From Lineolata rhizophorae (lineage: Eukaryota; Ascomycota; Dothideomycetes; Lineolatales; Lineolataceae): a stretch of 64,000 nucleotides of DNA. The notes beneath the pieces are model-generated. The model did not search any database. It was not told the DNA's origin and worked only from the letters and a program-made list of their open reading frames with translations. The translations under genes and the position numbers were made by a program. Location of the stretch: contig MU001672.1 in the NCBI GenBank assembly GCA_010093515.1, forward strand, positions 121,956-185,955, in the 5' to 3' direction. Positions 1 through 13,100 of this stretch are shown here, one piece after another (positions within the stretch are counted from its first letter, which is position 1; each line of letters begins with the position of its first letter).

Positions 1-3000
1 AGAAGGAGACAGGCTCACAGGCAAAGTCACCTTCCTAAAGCTCCGTCGTCGGGGTGTGTAGAATGGCCAATGCGTTCGCAAGCGCTCCGATGTGCGGCGG
101 GCGCGCCTATTGAAGAGTGTCGCTTTTGCTTTTTGCGATTTTGAGTTTATCGGTTTTGTGGCAGATCCGAGGCGATCTTCCAAGCCTCCAAGGCGGTGGC
201 TGGGCGACGGAGCTAATACGGACGCCACGGCGCACCACCAAGACGGTGGCGTCCTCGCGGATTTTTGGGTTGCAAACTTGTGTGATGACTTTCCTTTCTC
301 TTTCGTCGGCGGTGGTCCCTGATTCATTCTAGTTTCTTTCTTTTTTTACATCGTCGATTTCGACACTCGCAGGAGACTAGAGCCGAAAGACCTGACGGTT
401 AGAGCACCTCGCCGGTTAATCAATTTCAATGGTGCTTTGGACCCTTGGGCGGCGAGACATTGTAAGTGACTCGGGGAAACTTTTTTCGCTTATACAAGAT
501 GCCGGAGATGCTTTTTGTTGGGGCTCCGGAAGAGAGTGAGTGCATCGAGTGAGGAGGCCGAAGCGAAGACACAGCTTCCACATGGGTATATTGTACGATG
601 GTTTTTCTTCTTGTAACTCTGGACTGATGTTGTCAAGGGCTTAAAGAGACCGGACCCACTATAGTTCCTCCGGCCCACTCCGCTCATACCACGCAGCATG
701 GGTTCTGATATTGAGAGAGAGCCAAGATTGGGTTTCTCCCGGGGGCACGAAGGTCGAAGAAGTCTCGCCGCACCAGCGCCTGAGCGCGCTCCACTCCATT
801 ACGATCAGACATTTTCTCCGAACTGATGAACCTTGCGTGCAAGTCATGAAAATCCCGTGGCGATCAACAACCGTGCGTTGTTTAATTTGAACGGAGCGGG
901 CACGAGTCGACCGTTCACACTAAAACAACAACCATGCGCATGTATGCACGTATTGTGTACAGTGTCCTTGGAAATACATGGTATTGCTGTTGGCCTTTCG
1001 GATCAACTATTCAATTCAGTCAAGCCGGCCGAGGGGGGGTGTTGTATGTACAATCTGAGCGCGAGTCAGCGTCCGGGGTCGATTGCGCCAGGCCCTTGGG
1101 AAAGAGAAAATTTCAGTTGATGGGAACCTAGCAATCTTGATACTCCAGGTTGTCTTATTCATGAACCTGCCACATTGGCGAAATCGCAGGAGTACACGAT
1201 ACGTACGGGTGCGCCGCCATGGCTGCTGCGGGCCGCTTTCGGGCGTGGCCGGATCCCCCCGAAAGGTTCAATTGGCCGTACTCCCTAGCAAGTGACGAAA
1301 CCTTCAGCCGGCAGGCTCGACTCCTGTCGTCGGAGCATTGACCGCACGCAGGCAATGAAGGGGGTTCACGAAGTCCGCCACCAACTGATATGGCCATCAG
1401 CGCTTGAGCAAGCCTTCTGCGGGAAGCAGCAACTCGAGCCAGAAAACACGACAAACGCTCGTAAGGCGGAGATTTGCTGCCCTTCCCGCTCCGGAATAGC
1501 GCGGGCTGCACATCAAGAAGGTAAAAACTTTGTGTCTTCCAGAAACGCCACGCGCGGCGGACTGTTGCGGAGCCGGACGGCCGCATGGCTTTACGGGAGT
1601 TGTGTCGGGGGATCTACCCTTTTTTTTTTTTTGGTGTGCGCAGTAGCTCTGTGCGCCCTTACCGTTCTAACCTAAGCCACTCCTCCCAGCCTCCCCACAA
1701 CGACCCCCTTTCAGCCTAGCAGCCGTTTTTCTCCATTTACGGTACTTGTGGCGTAGCCCTCTGCGGAACAGGCTCGCCGGGCGCCTTACCCCAAGAGCTG
1801 CAGGAGCGTTCTGTTTGCGTTCAAGCGCACACTCTAGCTCGCAGCCCCCAATACGCTGCTGCATAGGGTACCTTGGCTAGCAGACTTCGCCTCAACTTTC
1901 CAATGACACCTGCGGCGTACAAGGTGTCCGTACCAGTGCGGGCATAAGGTACGGAGCAGCCTACGTTACACAATCAAGTACGTTCTATACAATGCATAGC
2001 TCGCTCGGTGCATGTAGGTGGCGACGGCCATAATCATATGGCCGTGCTTGGTTTTTATTTTTGCTTGCACTAATCTGGCTGTAGGTGAACAATATATGGG
2101 CGATTTTATGCTCCATGCAGTACTTTAACCTATACATTAGCAACTTGGCCCCAGTTTGGTGCCCGACGAACGAATGGTGTTCGCTCAACACCGAAGACGC
2201 CGAAAGGTCAAACATACCGGCGATTTAGGCGCCGTCGGGCGACACAATGGCCGAGCAACCGTTCAATGATGTCGTCAATTACGTCGAATGTACAGGTATT
2301 GAGAGGTATACAGTATGCCTGAGTTTCTGTATTTCTGCCCCAGTCCCACCGACCCCTCCCCCCCTGGGGCTGCAGGGGTGGCACGCGCTCGGGCTACGGA
2401 CAATTAAGCCACCCTCAGCCAAGTAGAACATCGGCGGGGCCCTCGCTTTCCATACTGGAATGGCGGCGCAGAATTCAAGACTTGGAAGGGCGCGATCCAC
2501 GAGTGGTCAATGTTCCAAACGGCCGACAGCGCGCAACAGTAACACGTGTCCCCAACTCGCGGGTGTGCAGCGGATGCGACACATGGGTGGAAAGCGGGTT
2601 GACACGAGTGAGCACGAGGCCCCGGTGGCCGACGGACGACCCGCCCTTGTACTCGTCCGTGTTGCAAAGTAGCGCCTGTCACGGTGCAGAACCCGCCGGC
2701 GGGGAGCGCAAGGTACCGGGCTACGGGGCGGCGGGCAGAGGCCGTTGGGACCTAGCATATAGCCCGGCCAAGATGACGGACGATCGCTTCGCGATGCAGG
2801 CAGCCCGCCGCGCCGCCTCCGCCGCAAGGGCGCAAGTGAAGCCCCGGCCAATATGGCACCTCCACTTATTGCCAATATCGCTAGGTTCCCGCAAGGTGCT
2901 CATTCAGGAACGGGTCCAGCGCGGACGCAAGAGAGAGCAAGCAGCGAATCCCCGCCTGGAATAACGACTTTTCCCAGATTGTGTCGGCTGGTGGTCATCA

Positions 3001-6000
3001 CCATGATGGGGTGAACTTTCATGCGAGTGCTAAAACTTCGCAGCCTGTGGGGCCCTTCCGACAGCGTGGTCAGCGGCATGGGACCCAGCTGGGCCTCTCC
3101 CGGGACACTACCGACGACTAAGCCCGCGGCTAGGGCACTTCCTGCAGGAGCCGGCGGGGACCAGGGCGGGTCTCGGTGACCGGGCCGCCATCCAAGACAG
3201 ACGACATCACCGTCTTTTTTGCCTGGACAGACCCCCCGTTCGCGCTGACCCAGCCCTTGCAGAGACCGGCCCACGGTGGCCGGGAGGCCCTTGAACCCGC
3301 GGCTCTCGGGGAGCGATGGGAGCACCAGCGATATTATTGGAAACACCTGCAGCTCACGCACATGGCACTTTATTTGTGCATTACTCGAGCTTTTTGGCGA
3401 ACGGGGACATCTACCTGACGCCGGCACAAACATAACGACCCCTCACGACAATAACGAGCCCGCCTTTACATATTATCACCGAGGCGCTTCGCTTGCCTTC
3501 AACCTAGGTTCAACACACAGGATAAACAAGACCTCTCCAGCTGCCTCCTCCGTTGCTCCCTAGACCTTGTTCGCTCCAGGGCGTGCGCGGCTTCGGAGGT
3601 ACCAGCTACAGGGGGACCCGAGCCTGCAATCCCGAGTTTCACATTCGAGAACTAGCTACCTAGTGCTCAGCTTTTGCGGAGAAAGAAAATGAAAGAATCG
3701 CCAGTCAACTTAGGGAGGCCTTAGCTCGAGATAGGTGTTGCACAGGCCTGTCTCGGGAACGTTTCTATCGGGCACATAATACTTATTTCTTAAACGGCTG
3801 GTGCTGGCTGGCGTAACGCAAAAGCTACAAAATAGTTGGTGTAGGCTCAATATCGTCTAGTTTTTGACTTTACATCCACGCGTTACCATTGTTGAAACGG
3901 AGCTTCGCTGGAGATACGACAGGATGAAGTATACAATCCTGATTCCTGAAAGGCATCAAACGTGCGCTGGTCGTGGAATTCCGAGCGTGGCTGCTGTCCA
4001 ATCGCAAGTGCTGCGCACAGCATCATAATCCTCCATCTCATCAATCGTATTTAGTTGTACAACACCATGCAGCGCCGCGGCCAGCCTGCCCGCTGGCGGG
4101 TTGCAATTGACATCGGGGATGCCACATGGCAATCACGAACTAGCCACGGACCCTTGAGTATCTTTAGTGTGTCTCACAATGTATCCATTGGTCACTCGCA
4201 CACCCGTAGCTTTAGCCGCACGTTGTTGAGCGGACCTAGCCAGTGGAAGCACATGAGAATTTGGAGGGAACGACGGTGTGCAAATGCAATACCTGGCCGG
4301 TGCCCAGCAACATCCTCCACTTCGGACAAGGCGTCTGGCCATCCCTGCAGTAGGCGTCCCGGCCACGCCGTTCGACGTCGCAGCTGAAGAAGCTCGAGGG
4401 AAACCTTCCATAGCGGAGCCGATTGCGGTCCCATATAGAGGCGTGTGGAAATTGCGATGATCTAATCGGTTTCTTCCCATTGCACGATAATGATTGCAGT
4501 TCTAGGCCCTGGGGTTGGTCTCAGCCTAAGAGCTAGGACTTGCCAAGCTGAACTGTACGACCGTGCTACACACAGCATGGATGGCACTTCGCACTACCCC
4601 GGATCACTTCCCTTCAAGGGTAGAACACACGACAAGGCAGACCCCATCCGTGGTGGACTTCCGCCATATACGTCCGCATAATCATCTGATCATATGGCCC
4701 CCGCCTAGTTCGCCGTGGCAGACTCAATGGAGGACGCAGCTTTCGACGGCTGACGGGACCAGGGCAGCAGAACTGCGTACGCAACTAAAGGATATGGACT
4801 TCGCGGACCTCCATCTCGGTTGAATCCCGCACAGCGTGTCCGAATCGCTTTTTGTGTCGGCGAGGTGGCACAGCTAGCTTGGTCCTTGGGCCAGCGCGGG
4901 GCGGCAGCGGCGGACGTAATCCCAGGCATGGATTTTTGTCGACTAGGGAGGGGATCTTGTAGCTCGTGCAACTAGGAGCTGCTGCACGCATCGCAAACTC
5001 CGAGCCGTAGTGCGGCGCATGCGGCGCTCACCACCCAACACCATCATCATCCACCCTCCAGCCGAGTGGAGATGGGATGACAGAGCATCCGTCCTCCCAG
5101 GTATCTTGGGTTGCATACACGCCTATCTCGGGGCCGACGGCATCCTCGAGGAAGTGGTCGGCCGGTGCCGGGCCGCGCGGCGAGCGCCTCCCGCTCGGCC
5201 CTTAGCCGTCGATGCCAATCAGAGCAGCGGGATATGCTTGGTGGATCCGCACGCTATGCGCCCCACGAGCCGCGCTGCTGCCGGCAGCCGCGCTGACAGA
5301 GAGCACCGAGAGGCCGAGCGGCCGCGAAGGAAGCTTAGGCGCCGCAGCGCAGAAAGAGGGGAGAAAGCAAGCATGCGCGGGCTGCCTGTGAGCGCGGGCG
5401 CCACCGGCCGGGCGCGGTGTTGGTCGCGACGATGGAGACTGGGGGGGTTTGTGCTCCGTAGGGGAGGGGGTGTGGTGGGCTTGTTCGTGGGTGGCAGATC
5501 ACGGCGCGCGCCCCATCCGGCAGGGCGGCGATCTCACCACGCCGGGTACCCAACCAACACCGGCCGTGGGCGCGGCGGCCCAGGAGGTGGCCCGGACGGG
5601 GCCTGCGGTAGGTACGAGCGCGCGCGCACACTTCCCGACAGGCGGATGTATTTTTTCGCCTGGCCCGCGCTGCTGCTGGGGGGAGGGCGCAGGGTCCCGC
5701 CCGGGGGGTGGAGCTCCGTGATAGACTCGACGCACCACCGTCCACCAAGCAGCAAAGCAGCAAGCAGAAAAGCAGCACGCGATGCGCGCGCCGCGCCGCA
5801 CCGAGGAGCGACAAGCAAATCAACAACAAGACCCGCGACCGACGCGGCCCCGGGAGCTTGTTCTTTTTGGCCTCTTGCGACTGCGCGGACCGGCCGCCCA
5901 CCCACATCAGACATCCCTCCCGGCCCGGGGACCACCGCGCTCGCGCTCCAATAAAGCGCCCCCGTTTCTGCGCCTCCGGCCTTGCGCAGGACCGCCACAT

Positions 6001-7418
6001 TCGCAATTTCGTCCCCTTCGCACCAGTCAGCGGGCTGCGAACCGGGCAATCAAAAGCAACGAACGCCTGGATTGCCTCATCCGCTGGCGCGCTATCGAAT
6101 CGCCGCGGTGCGCCGCCGCCCGCACCTCAAACCACCCCCAGTCCCCCCCCTCCCATCTTGTCCCGGGAGCGTATCCGGGCCACCATTACGCCTCTCCCCC
6201 CCTCCCCCCTCCTATTCCTCCACCACCACTACCTAGCGACCCCCACCGAATCCCCCGAGACTATATTCCTTCAGCCCTGGTGGAGTGCCCCAGATGGCAG
6301 CCGCGCGCACACGCCCGGGCGCTCCCCGGGCCCTGTTCCCGCCGTGGCGCCATTACCGTTATTGTCGAGGCCCAGCGAACTCGACTGGAGTCGGCGCCAG
6401 CCCGCTTCAAACAGTTAACTCTAACTGCGCTATGCAATCTACCGGCACGGCCAGTGGTGACCCCGTGCCATGGCGGTCATCCACCATCTGCAAGCCCGTA
6501 AACAAGGGTCTTTTTAAGGACGAAGATCTCTGCAGATGCGCCTACCGATCTTATTGCAATATTTCCTGGGCTCCGCCGGCCGCATGCCGTTTGCTTCCTT
6601 TATAGTTTATGCCCCTCGCCCTCGCGTGTCTTGGGTCCAAGACATGCCCGTCCGCCCCCAGCGGCGAGCCCTTGTACTCCCCTCCTGTACATACTGGCCC
6701 GTAGATGAGCCTCCTGCAGTGAGGCCCTGTAGTCCTGCACCTTCACTTTAACAGCCGCGTGCAACCGACTCTCCGTCCCAATGACTGCCTCTTCGCCTTA
6801 AAAGACTTCAGTTCCCATCTGAGTAGGTAACTGTCCATTTGCACTCGTTTTTTTGGTTTGTACTTTCACTTAAACGCCGTTTGGACGTGCGTCCCAGCCC
6901 TGCTATACTTGACCGTCTTCACTCATCACTGGTCCTCCATGTATTTGGTGGCCAAGGCTTCTGTTCCATGCAGCTAAAAATGCGCTGGTTCCCGCTGACA
7001 GTTTCTTCCAGGTAATGCACGGCAGCCCTAAATCAACGACGCAGCTGTTGTGCTCGAGAGACACGCCCGCACCCTCCTGTCCCGCCGTTACCCGCACCGT
7101 TTCTGCACTGCTGCTGTCGAACCGGCGAGCCTCCGGCCACGCTCGTAGAGTCGCCAAGGCGCCCGAATCGTCCGAACACCCCATCGGCTGCTTAGTAGTT
7201 GCTTGTCCGGAGCTTTGCTGCTGTCAATCACCTTACCGGTAGACTCCGGTTGTTGCTGTTTGCGCGATCCCTTGAGAAAGGAGTGCAGGAGAGAAGAAGA
7301 GGAGGAAGAAGAAGAAGTAGAAACAGAAGAGTTGGGAGAGACGGGAGTGAGAGCGAGAGCAGAAGCCGCAGTTTCCATTCCCCCCACCAAGGCGGAGCAA
7401 AACAACAGAAAAGGAACT
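1..7418. other. GC-rich region without a credible gene; leader of the downstream zinc-cluster gene at its right end
   Basis: Open frames occur on both strands here, but they overlap one another in several frames, as expected of GC-rich non-coding DNA, and none shows a family motif or a consistent splice pattern. A T tract lies near 1620-1632. From about 5.4 kb the strand becomes very GC-rich. C/T-rich runs near 6140-6240 and a purine-rich stretch near 7270-7350 precede the ATG at 7419, which fits a long promoter and 5' untranslated region for the Zn2Cys6 gene. The first few hundred bases could hold the tail of a gene outside the window, but I see nothing to support that. Confidence 0.5.
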
Positions 7419-10102
7419 ATGCACCCACGGCCCTCGTCCGACCAGTCCAGCCGCCTGACGTATCCATTATCGCCGCCCGGACTGCCGCCGCTGCCGCATC
7501 GCAAGAGGCCCGAGACTAGTCTGGCCGAGTGCTCGCACAGATTTAGCCAGACGACGCTCGAGAGCCAGCTGAGCTACCCCTCACCTCCCATGTCAGAGTC
7601 GCTATCTCCCAACCAGCGTCCAGGACAACCGCAGGGAGATGGTGGGTCTAGCGCTCCACAACACCAGCATCCACCGTACCAGCAGCAGAGCCCGCATCAC
7701 CACCCTCACCAACATTACCACCACCCGCAACATCAGCAGCAGCCGCCGGCATACGCTCGCAGCCCCGGGGAGGGCGCGTTCCTACCACCGCACGAGGGCA
7801 CGGGAGCATCCGACCCAGGCGCGCCAGGAGCTAGAAGGGCGCACCCACAGCAACTGCACGCGCAGCAGCACCACCCACCGCCTCCGCCGCTGCTGGCGGC
7901 AGAGTGGGCGCCAAGGAGCGATCTGCAAGATGCTGACTCGAGGGCGCTGCGAACGAGCGGGGCATTGCCGTCCCTGTCGCATAGCAGAGAAGCAGCAGCA
8001 GCGGCAAGTCCAACAAACTTTCTGTTCGGCGGTGGGTTTGGCGGGGTGGCATCGTCGTTCGCCGCCGCGGCCGGCGCTGGCGGCCCCAGCCCGGGTCCCC
8101 AAGCTCCTCCGGCCAGCGCCAGTTTTGCCGGCGTCGCCCCGGGCGCCCCGGCGCCGCCGCCGCCGCCGCCGGCCGCCGCTGCCCCCAATCGGGCTGCTCG
8201 CCCGCCCCGCCGCATCAAGCAGCACGTCGCATCCGCCTGCGTCAACTGCAAGCGCGCTCATCTCAGCTGCGATGTGCAGCGACCTTGCACCCGCTGCGTA
8301 GGATCGGGCAAGCAGGTATGTAGGATCCGACCTTTGCTTCTTTTTGCTCTCATTTTTTCTTCTCCCTTTTCGCTCCATTCTTTCTCCGCCGGGGCCGCAT
8401 GCCGTCATGACTCGAATGCCCTCTTCCCGCAGGGCCCCGCGGCGCGCTTGCCGGGGCGCCCCCAAACTAGTCTCCCCTCACTCATCGTCACTCCCTACAT
8501 TTACTTTTCACTCGTTTTACTTGTTGGCGCCAATCAAGGGGCGAATGGAACACGAACCTTTACGTTGCCGGCTCCCGCACCGGTTCGTTCTGACTACGTC
8601 GGCTGACCGCGTACACCGAAACTCCCCAACAGGACACATGCTACGATGTCCAGCACAAGAAGCGCGGGCGGCCTCGCCTACGTGAGGTTCCCGAGTCCAA
8701 AGTCGAGGATTTGTCGCCGCTTGTGCAGCCTAGCCCGCTCCAGTCCCTCCCCGCCCAGCAGCAACAACAATCTCCAGTATCGCCACCGGCGGAGCGCCGA
8801 CCGGTCCGTCCGGGCGGGCGTGACGCCGCTGCCGCCGCGGCCGCGCAGTGGGCGGCGGCGTTTCCGCCGGCGTCGCCAGTGGGGCCCTTCGCGCTGCTCA
8901 ACCTCGACCTGATCGTGCTCAAGACGAACGCGGCCTTCCGGGAGCTGACGGCGGGGGGCGGCGAGGTGCGGGACCGGGCGCTGGACGAACTAGTGGATGG
9001 GCGCTGGCACGAGGCGCTGGCGCGACTGCGGGCGGGGCTGCGCGAGGAGCGCGATCGGCGCGAGCCGTCGTACATGGCGCCCATCAATCCGCACGGCGAC
9101 GGCGGCATCGTGGCGGGCGTGGCCGAGGCCGACGTCGAGGCCCTCTCGGCCGGCTACGACGACCGCGTCGAGCCGCTCGGCTTCCGCCTGCTGGGCTCCG
9201 GACGCGACCAGGGCGTCCACCAGGCGCGCGTCCGCCTCGCGAAGCGCACCATCTACTTCGTCACCGTGGTGCTGCCGCCGAGTGCGCAGTCGGCCGCTGC
9301 GGTGCCGCCGCCGCCGCCGCCGCCGCTGCCGCCGCCGCCGCAGCTTGCTTCGTCGGAAACGACAGCTTCGTCCGGAGGCCTGCTTTCGGCGTCGCTGCCG
9401 CAGCTGCAGCAGCGCCAGCACGGCTACTTCACCCCGGCGGCCCCGGCGGCGGCACCGCCGTCGTCGCGGCCGCCGTCGCACTCGGCGTCGGCGCCCACGT
9501 CCCCGTACTCGCCCTACGGCGCGCCTCCGACGGGTGGCGGCGTGCCGAGCGCGCCGTACTACGGCGTAGGCGCGGGCCAGCAGCAGCCACAGCGACAGCG
9601 GAGGCGGCAGCACACGTACTCGCCGTACGCGCCGGCGTCGGACCCGATTGCGGGGCCCTCCGGAGGCGTGGGCGGCGGGTACGCGCCGGGAGGAGGAGGC
9701 GGAGGAGGACGGCCGGTGTCGCAGCCTGAACCGCTGACGACGCCGCGGTCGATGCGCGGGGGGCGACAGGGACAGCAGCAGCAGGGACAGGGACAGCAGG
9801 GACAGCAGCAGGGACTGGGGCTAGGACACATTCAGCTACCGCCTATTATGGGGACGGCGGCGACTCAACAGCAGCAGCAGCAGCAGCAGCAGCAACAGGA
9901 GACAGCAACAGGGACGATAGCGACGACGACGCACTACAGCCCTCCGGCGCTAGCTGGAGCCGGCGTTGGCAGCAGCAGCGGCCAGCAGCGAACACGTCGC
10001 CGTGAGCAGACTCCTCCCCCTCAGGGCGAGCAAAAGGAAGAAGACGTTTCTGACCGGTCTAGCAAGAGAAGACGCTTGAACATCCGCGAAGTGTTGGAGT
10101 GA
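7419..10102 (+). CDS. Zn2Cys6 transcription factor with PAS-like domain (ERT1/AcuK/RDS2-like)
   Basis: Exons 7419-8315 and 8633-10102 encode 788 aa. The 317-nt intron (GTATGT...ACAG) is in phase 0. The start is the first in-frame ATG after an upstream stop. A Zn2Cys6 binuclear cluster spans residues 274-302 with spacing C-x2-C-x6-C-x5-C-x2-C-x8-C. The intron lies between the fifth and sixth cysteines, so splicing is needed to complete the DNA-binding domain. A basic KKRGRPRLRE linker follows. Residues of roughly 365-510 resemble the PAS-like region found in the carbon-source regulators ERT1, RDS2 and AcuK/AcuM. The rest is low complexity: Pro/Gln/His-rich before the cluster, and Ala, Pro, Gly and Gln tracts (one Gln run near 9868-9897) after it. 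By family it is probably a nuclear regulator, perhaps of carbon metabolism. The zinc cluster is certain; the exact ortholog and target genes are inference. Confidence 0.9.
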
Positions 10103-13100
10103 AAAAATGCCCTTTGTGAATGAAACGGATTGAATGTCGGTGTGCGCGTGTAGCAGGAAATCGATGGATAGTACATACAACAACAAAAAGAGAGGGAAGA
10201 GGACAGCACATGTAACTATAGCTTGGGAGCGCGGACGCGATGGAGACGAAGTCGACTATACCAACGCACACACATACACAGCCGGAGACCTCGCACGGTT
10301 TGCCTGTCACCACCGCAATGGATCGATGACGGGATTCGGCGAAACGTATTGTATAATTGAGATGAATAGGGAGGGCTCGAGTACATATTTTAGGATGGGA
10401 AATCAGGGGTTGCTTCAGTTGCTTACTTGGAAGGACAGATGATGCCGCGCATGCATTTTTTAGAGGCGCATTACTTCTGTTCGCGTCTTTCTTTCAGCTT
10501 CTTGGATTATTTCTCACTGTCTCTAACGGCCGTCTTGTGGATCGGCCGGATTTGCCCTTCGATTTCTTTTCTCGGCGAGGGCGAGTATGGCCTCAGTTTT
10601 GTTCATGACGCGGCGACGGTGTGTGGGCATACGCGGCGTTTATTCTCGAAACCCGTCGGGTTGGTTCGTCCAAATGTTTGATTATTATGTCTATATTCTG
10701 TATTTTCATTCGGACGGCCACTCCAGGCATTGGATGTGGAAAGGGACCGGGACGAATCGTCCTGTCGGATTGTACGTTTTGTATGAAGGATTTTTGAAGC
10801 CATCTTTTTTTGATCGCCTTTTATTTTCTGTCCATATTCATGTTTGTGTCTTGTCGGGAGATACCCATGGAACAAACCAGCATTTGATCATATTATTCTT
10901 TCTTCTGTTCTGACTGCCACAGAGGCCAAAATTTTTCTTGCGGTGTAGTTTGATGGCTTGGAAAATCTCGTCGGCTTCTCATGCCAGGAGCTCTATCTGC
11001 ATCTGTTTCACTTCGACTTTCGATACGAGGGTATCTTGGGCAAAGTTCGATGCACTGTCAATATTGCTAGGCCTTGGAACCGCGCCAGGCACATACATTA
11101 TTCTGTTCTTGGGGAAGCTCGGTAGCCGAGCGAGGAGGCATATTTCGCAATCCCAATACCCAACCGGTTACCAGCAATTCCAGCCAACTCGTTTCTTTTG
11201 CACACGTATCGCAAAAGCCAAATGCGGAATCACCGACTTATGGTGGTAAGCGGCTCGATATCGGTACCTATGATGTGCTGGCTTCCCCGCCGCTCCGCCG
11301 CTCCGCCGCTCACGCGCGCTGCAGCAAAACACTATCCATAGGGCACGTAGGACCGCAATTCCGGGCGCGGCAGTTGCACCAAACGAGACTGGGCAGCGAC
11401 CTATTCGGGCAGAATGGCGACGATCTCCTGCTGCAAATGGTCAGGCCGACCAAAGAGCTAGTGATCTGCACACCCTTGATGCCTGACGATCATCGCTTTG
11501 GATCTTCCCCGCCTGCGTTGGGGGGAAATAGTTGAGTAAAGCATTTCCGGTCGCGCGTTACTTGTTCCTACTAGGAACTACTTACTTGATTTCCTAACTT
11601 TTCCGGGTTGATGTCGATTGGGGGCCCTTGATTTAGACGCGCAGCGCAAATCCTCCGTCTGGGGGAAGGAGCCGCAGCCTGTTGCCGCTGGCGCCCGGCG
11701 CCGGGGAGACTCGAGCGATAGTGAAAGTTATGCAGTTCTCCCCGCCTACCCCCAGCACCCCGTCAACGTGACCTTGGTGAAATTTCAATCCTGTGTCGAT
11801 CTCATGCATCGGGGAAACTATATGCTCAGCCCACTGTCGACCCCGGAAAAGCAGTGGAAGCAAAATGATCCACATGTTAGTACGGATGTAGGGGAAGGGG
11901 GACAAATAAGCACGGGGACTACTGCGAGACTCGCGCTCCCCCGTTTACCCGGATAAACTGCTCCGCCTTCGTTTGACTTTAAACCCACCCGTGGCGTCCG
12001 AACATCTGTAGGCACATAGTCCGCAACCCGCATCCCTTCTCTCCCTCGTCTTCTTCCCCGGCAGTAGCGGCAAGAAAGGACAAATGAGGAGCGGTTCATG
12101 TCCCCGACATGTCCTCCTTTCGACACTCACATCATAAAGGACCGTCTGGGGGTGGTTGGAGGCCCAGGCCCCCGTTCGGAAACAGACGGACAGACGCGGC
12201 CAAGAGAAACGCCACAACGGGCGCCCGGGGTTATCGCGCGGTCCGACCACTCGGGTCCCCAGCCAGAGGGCTTTCGGAGCAAGACAGCGACCAAAAAGGT
12301 GCGGTGCGGTCCGTTTTGCCTTGTCGCTGGGCCGAATCCACGTTCCGTGGCATGATCCCGCCCCAGCGCCGCGGACGAAAGCGATTGGCGGCCGGGCTAT
12401 GGTATTGCGCCCCGTGCCGGTTTGATGTTTCGTTTCGGCGGGTCGGCTCGCTCGTGTTGTAAGCGCGCGGACTTTTTCGGGAAGGGGGTGGAGAGCGGTT
12501 AGGGTTAAGGGGGGTCGGTGAGTTACTGGGTGGGTGAGTGTGTGGCAGCCACTAGCACAACAGTTGCATGGAGGGGGGAGTGGTGATGGTTGTGCGTGTG
12601 ATCGCCCAGTAGGATGTGTGGTTGTGAATTGGGAGCCTTACTGGAGACCCCAATTTGTCATCGTGGAATCGAGATCTTCTTTGGTCGCTAAAGGGGGATG
12701 GGGACTTGTTACACTGCTGTCCACTTTCGGATCGATTGCCTTTTCTTTCTCGAGAGTCCGGGCTTATCCTAAATAGTCATTTGCCCGTGGGAGCCAAGTC
12801 TGCCGCCTCCAGCGAGAGCAACGGTTGTTGAGTGAGATAATCGGCAACTTGGCAAGGGTAATGTCGGCGCAAACAATGGACGCTTGCGTACGTTTTCTTG
12901 GCTAAGTTATGATGCGTGCCAACTACCAGTTTCTAGTAGCAGCTAAAAAAGGGACGATTCGGGGTGACCAAACAACGAGACGACTGGGCGAATAGGCGCC
13001 TGCTGTCTTGTCTTGGTCCCTCTCACCTCTCCATTTGGCACTGCGTGGTATCTGGATGCAGTTAGCGCTCGACAGCTTGCCGGCGGCCTAGCTCTTGGAT

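Noticed and set aside
5010-6500. Long overlapping open frames on both strands
   Set aside because: The region is very GC-rich, frames of similar length occur in several registers at once, the predicted proteins are Arg/Pro/Ala-rich without motifs, and no splice pattern joins them.
12499-12507. Interstitial telomere-like TTAGGGTTA
   Set aside because: Only one and a half repeats, expected by chance; the surrounding sequence is ordinary intergenic DNA.
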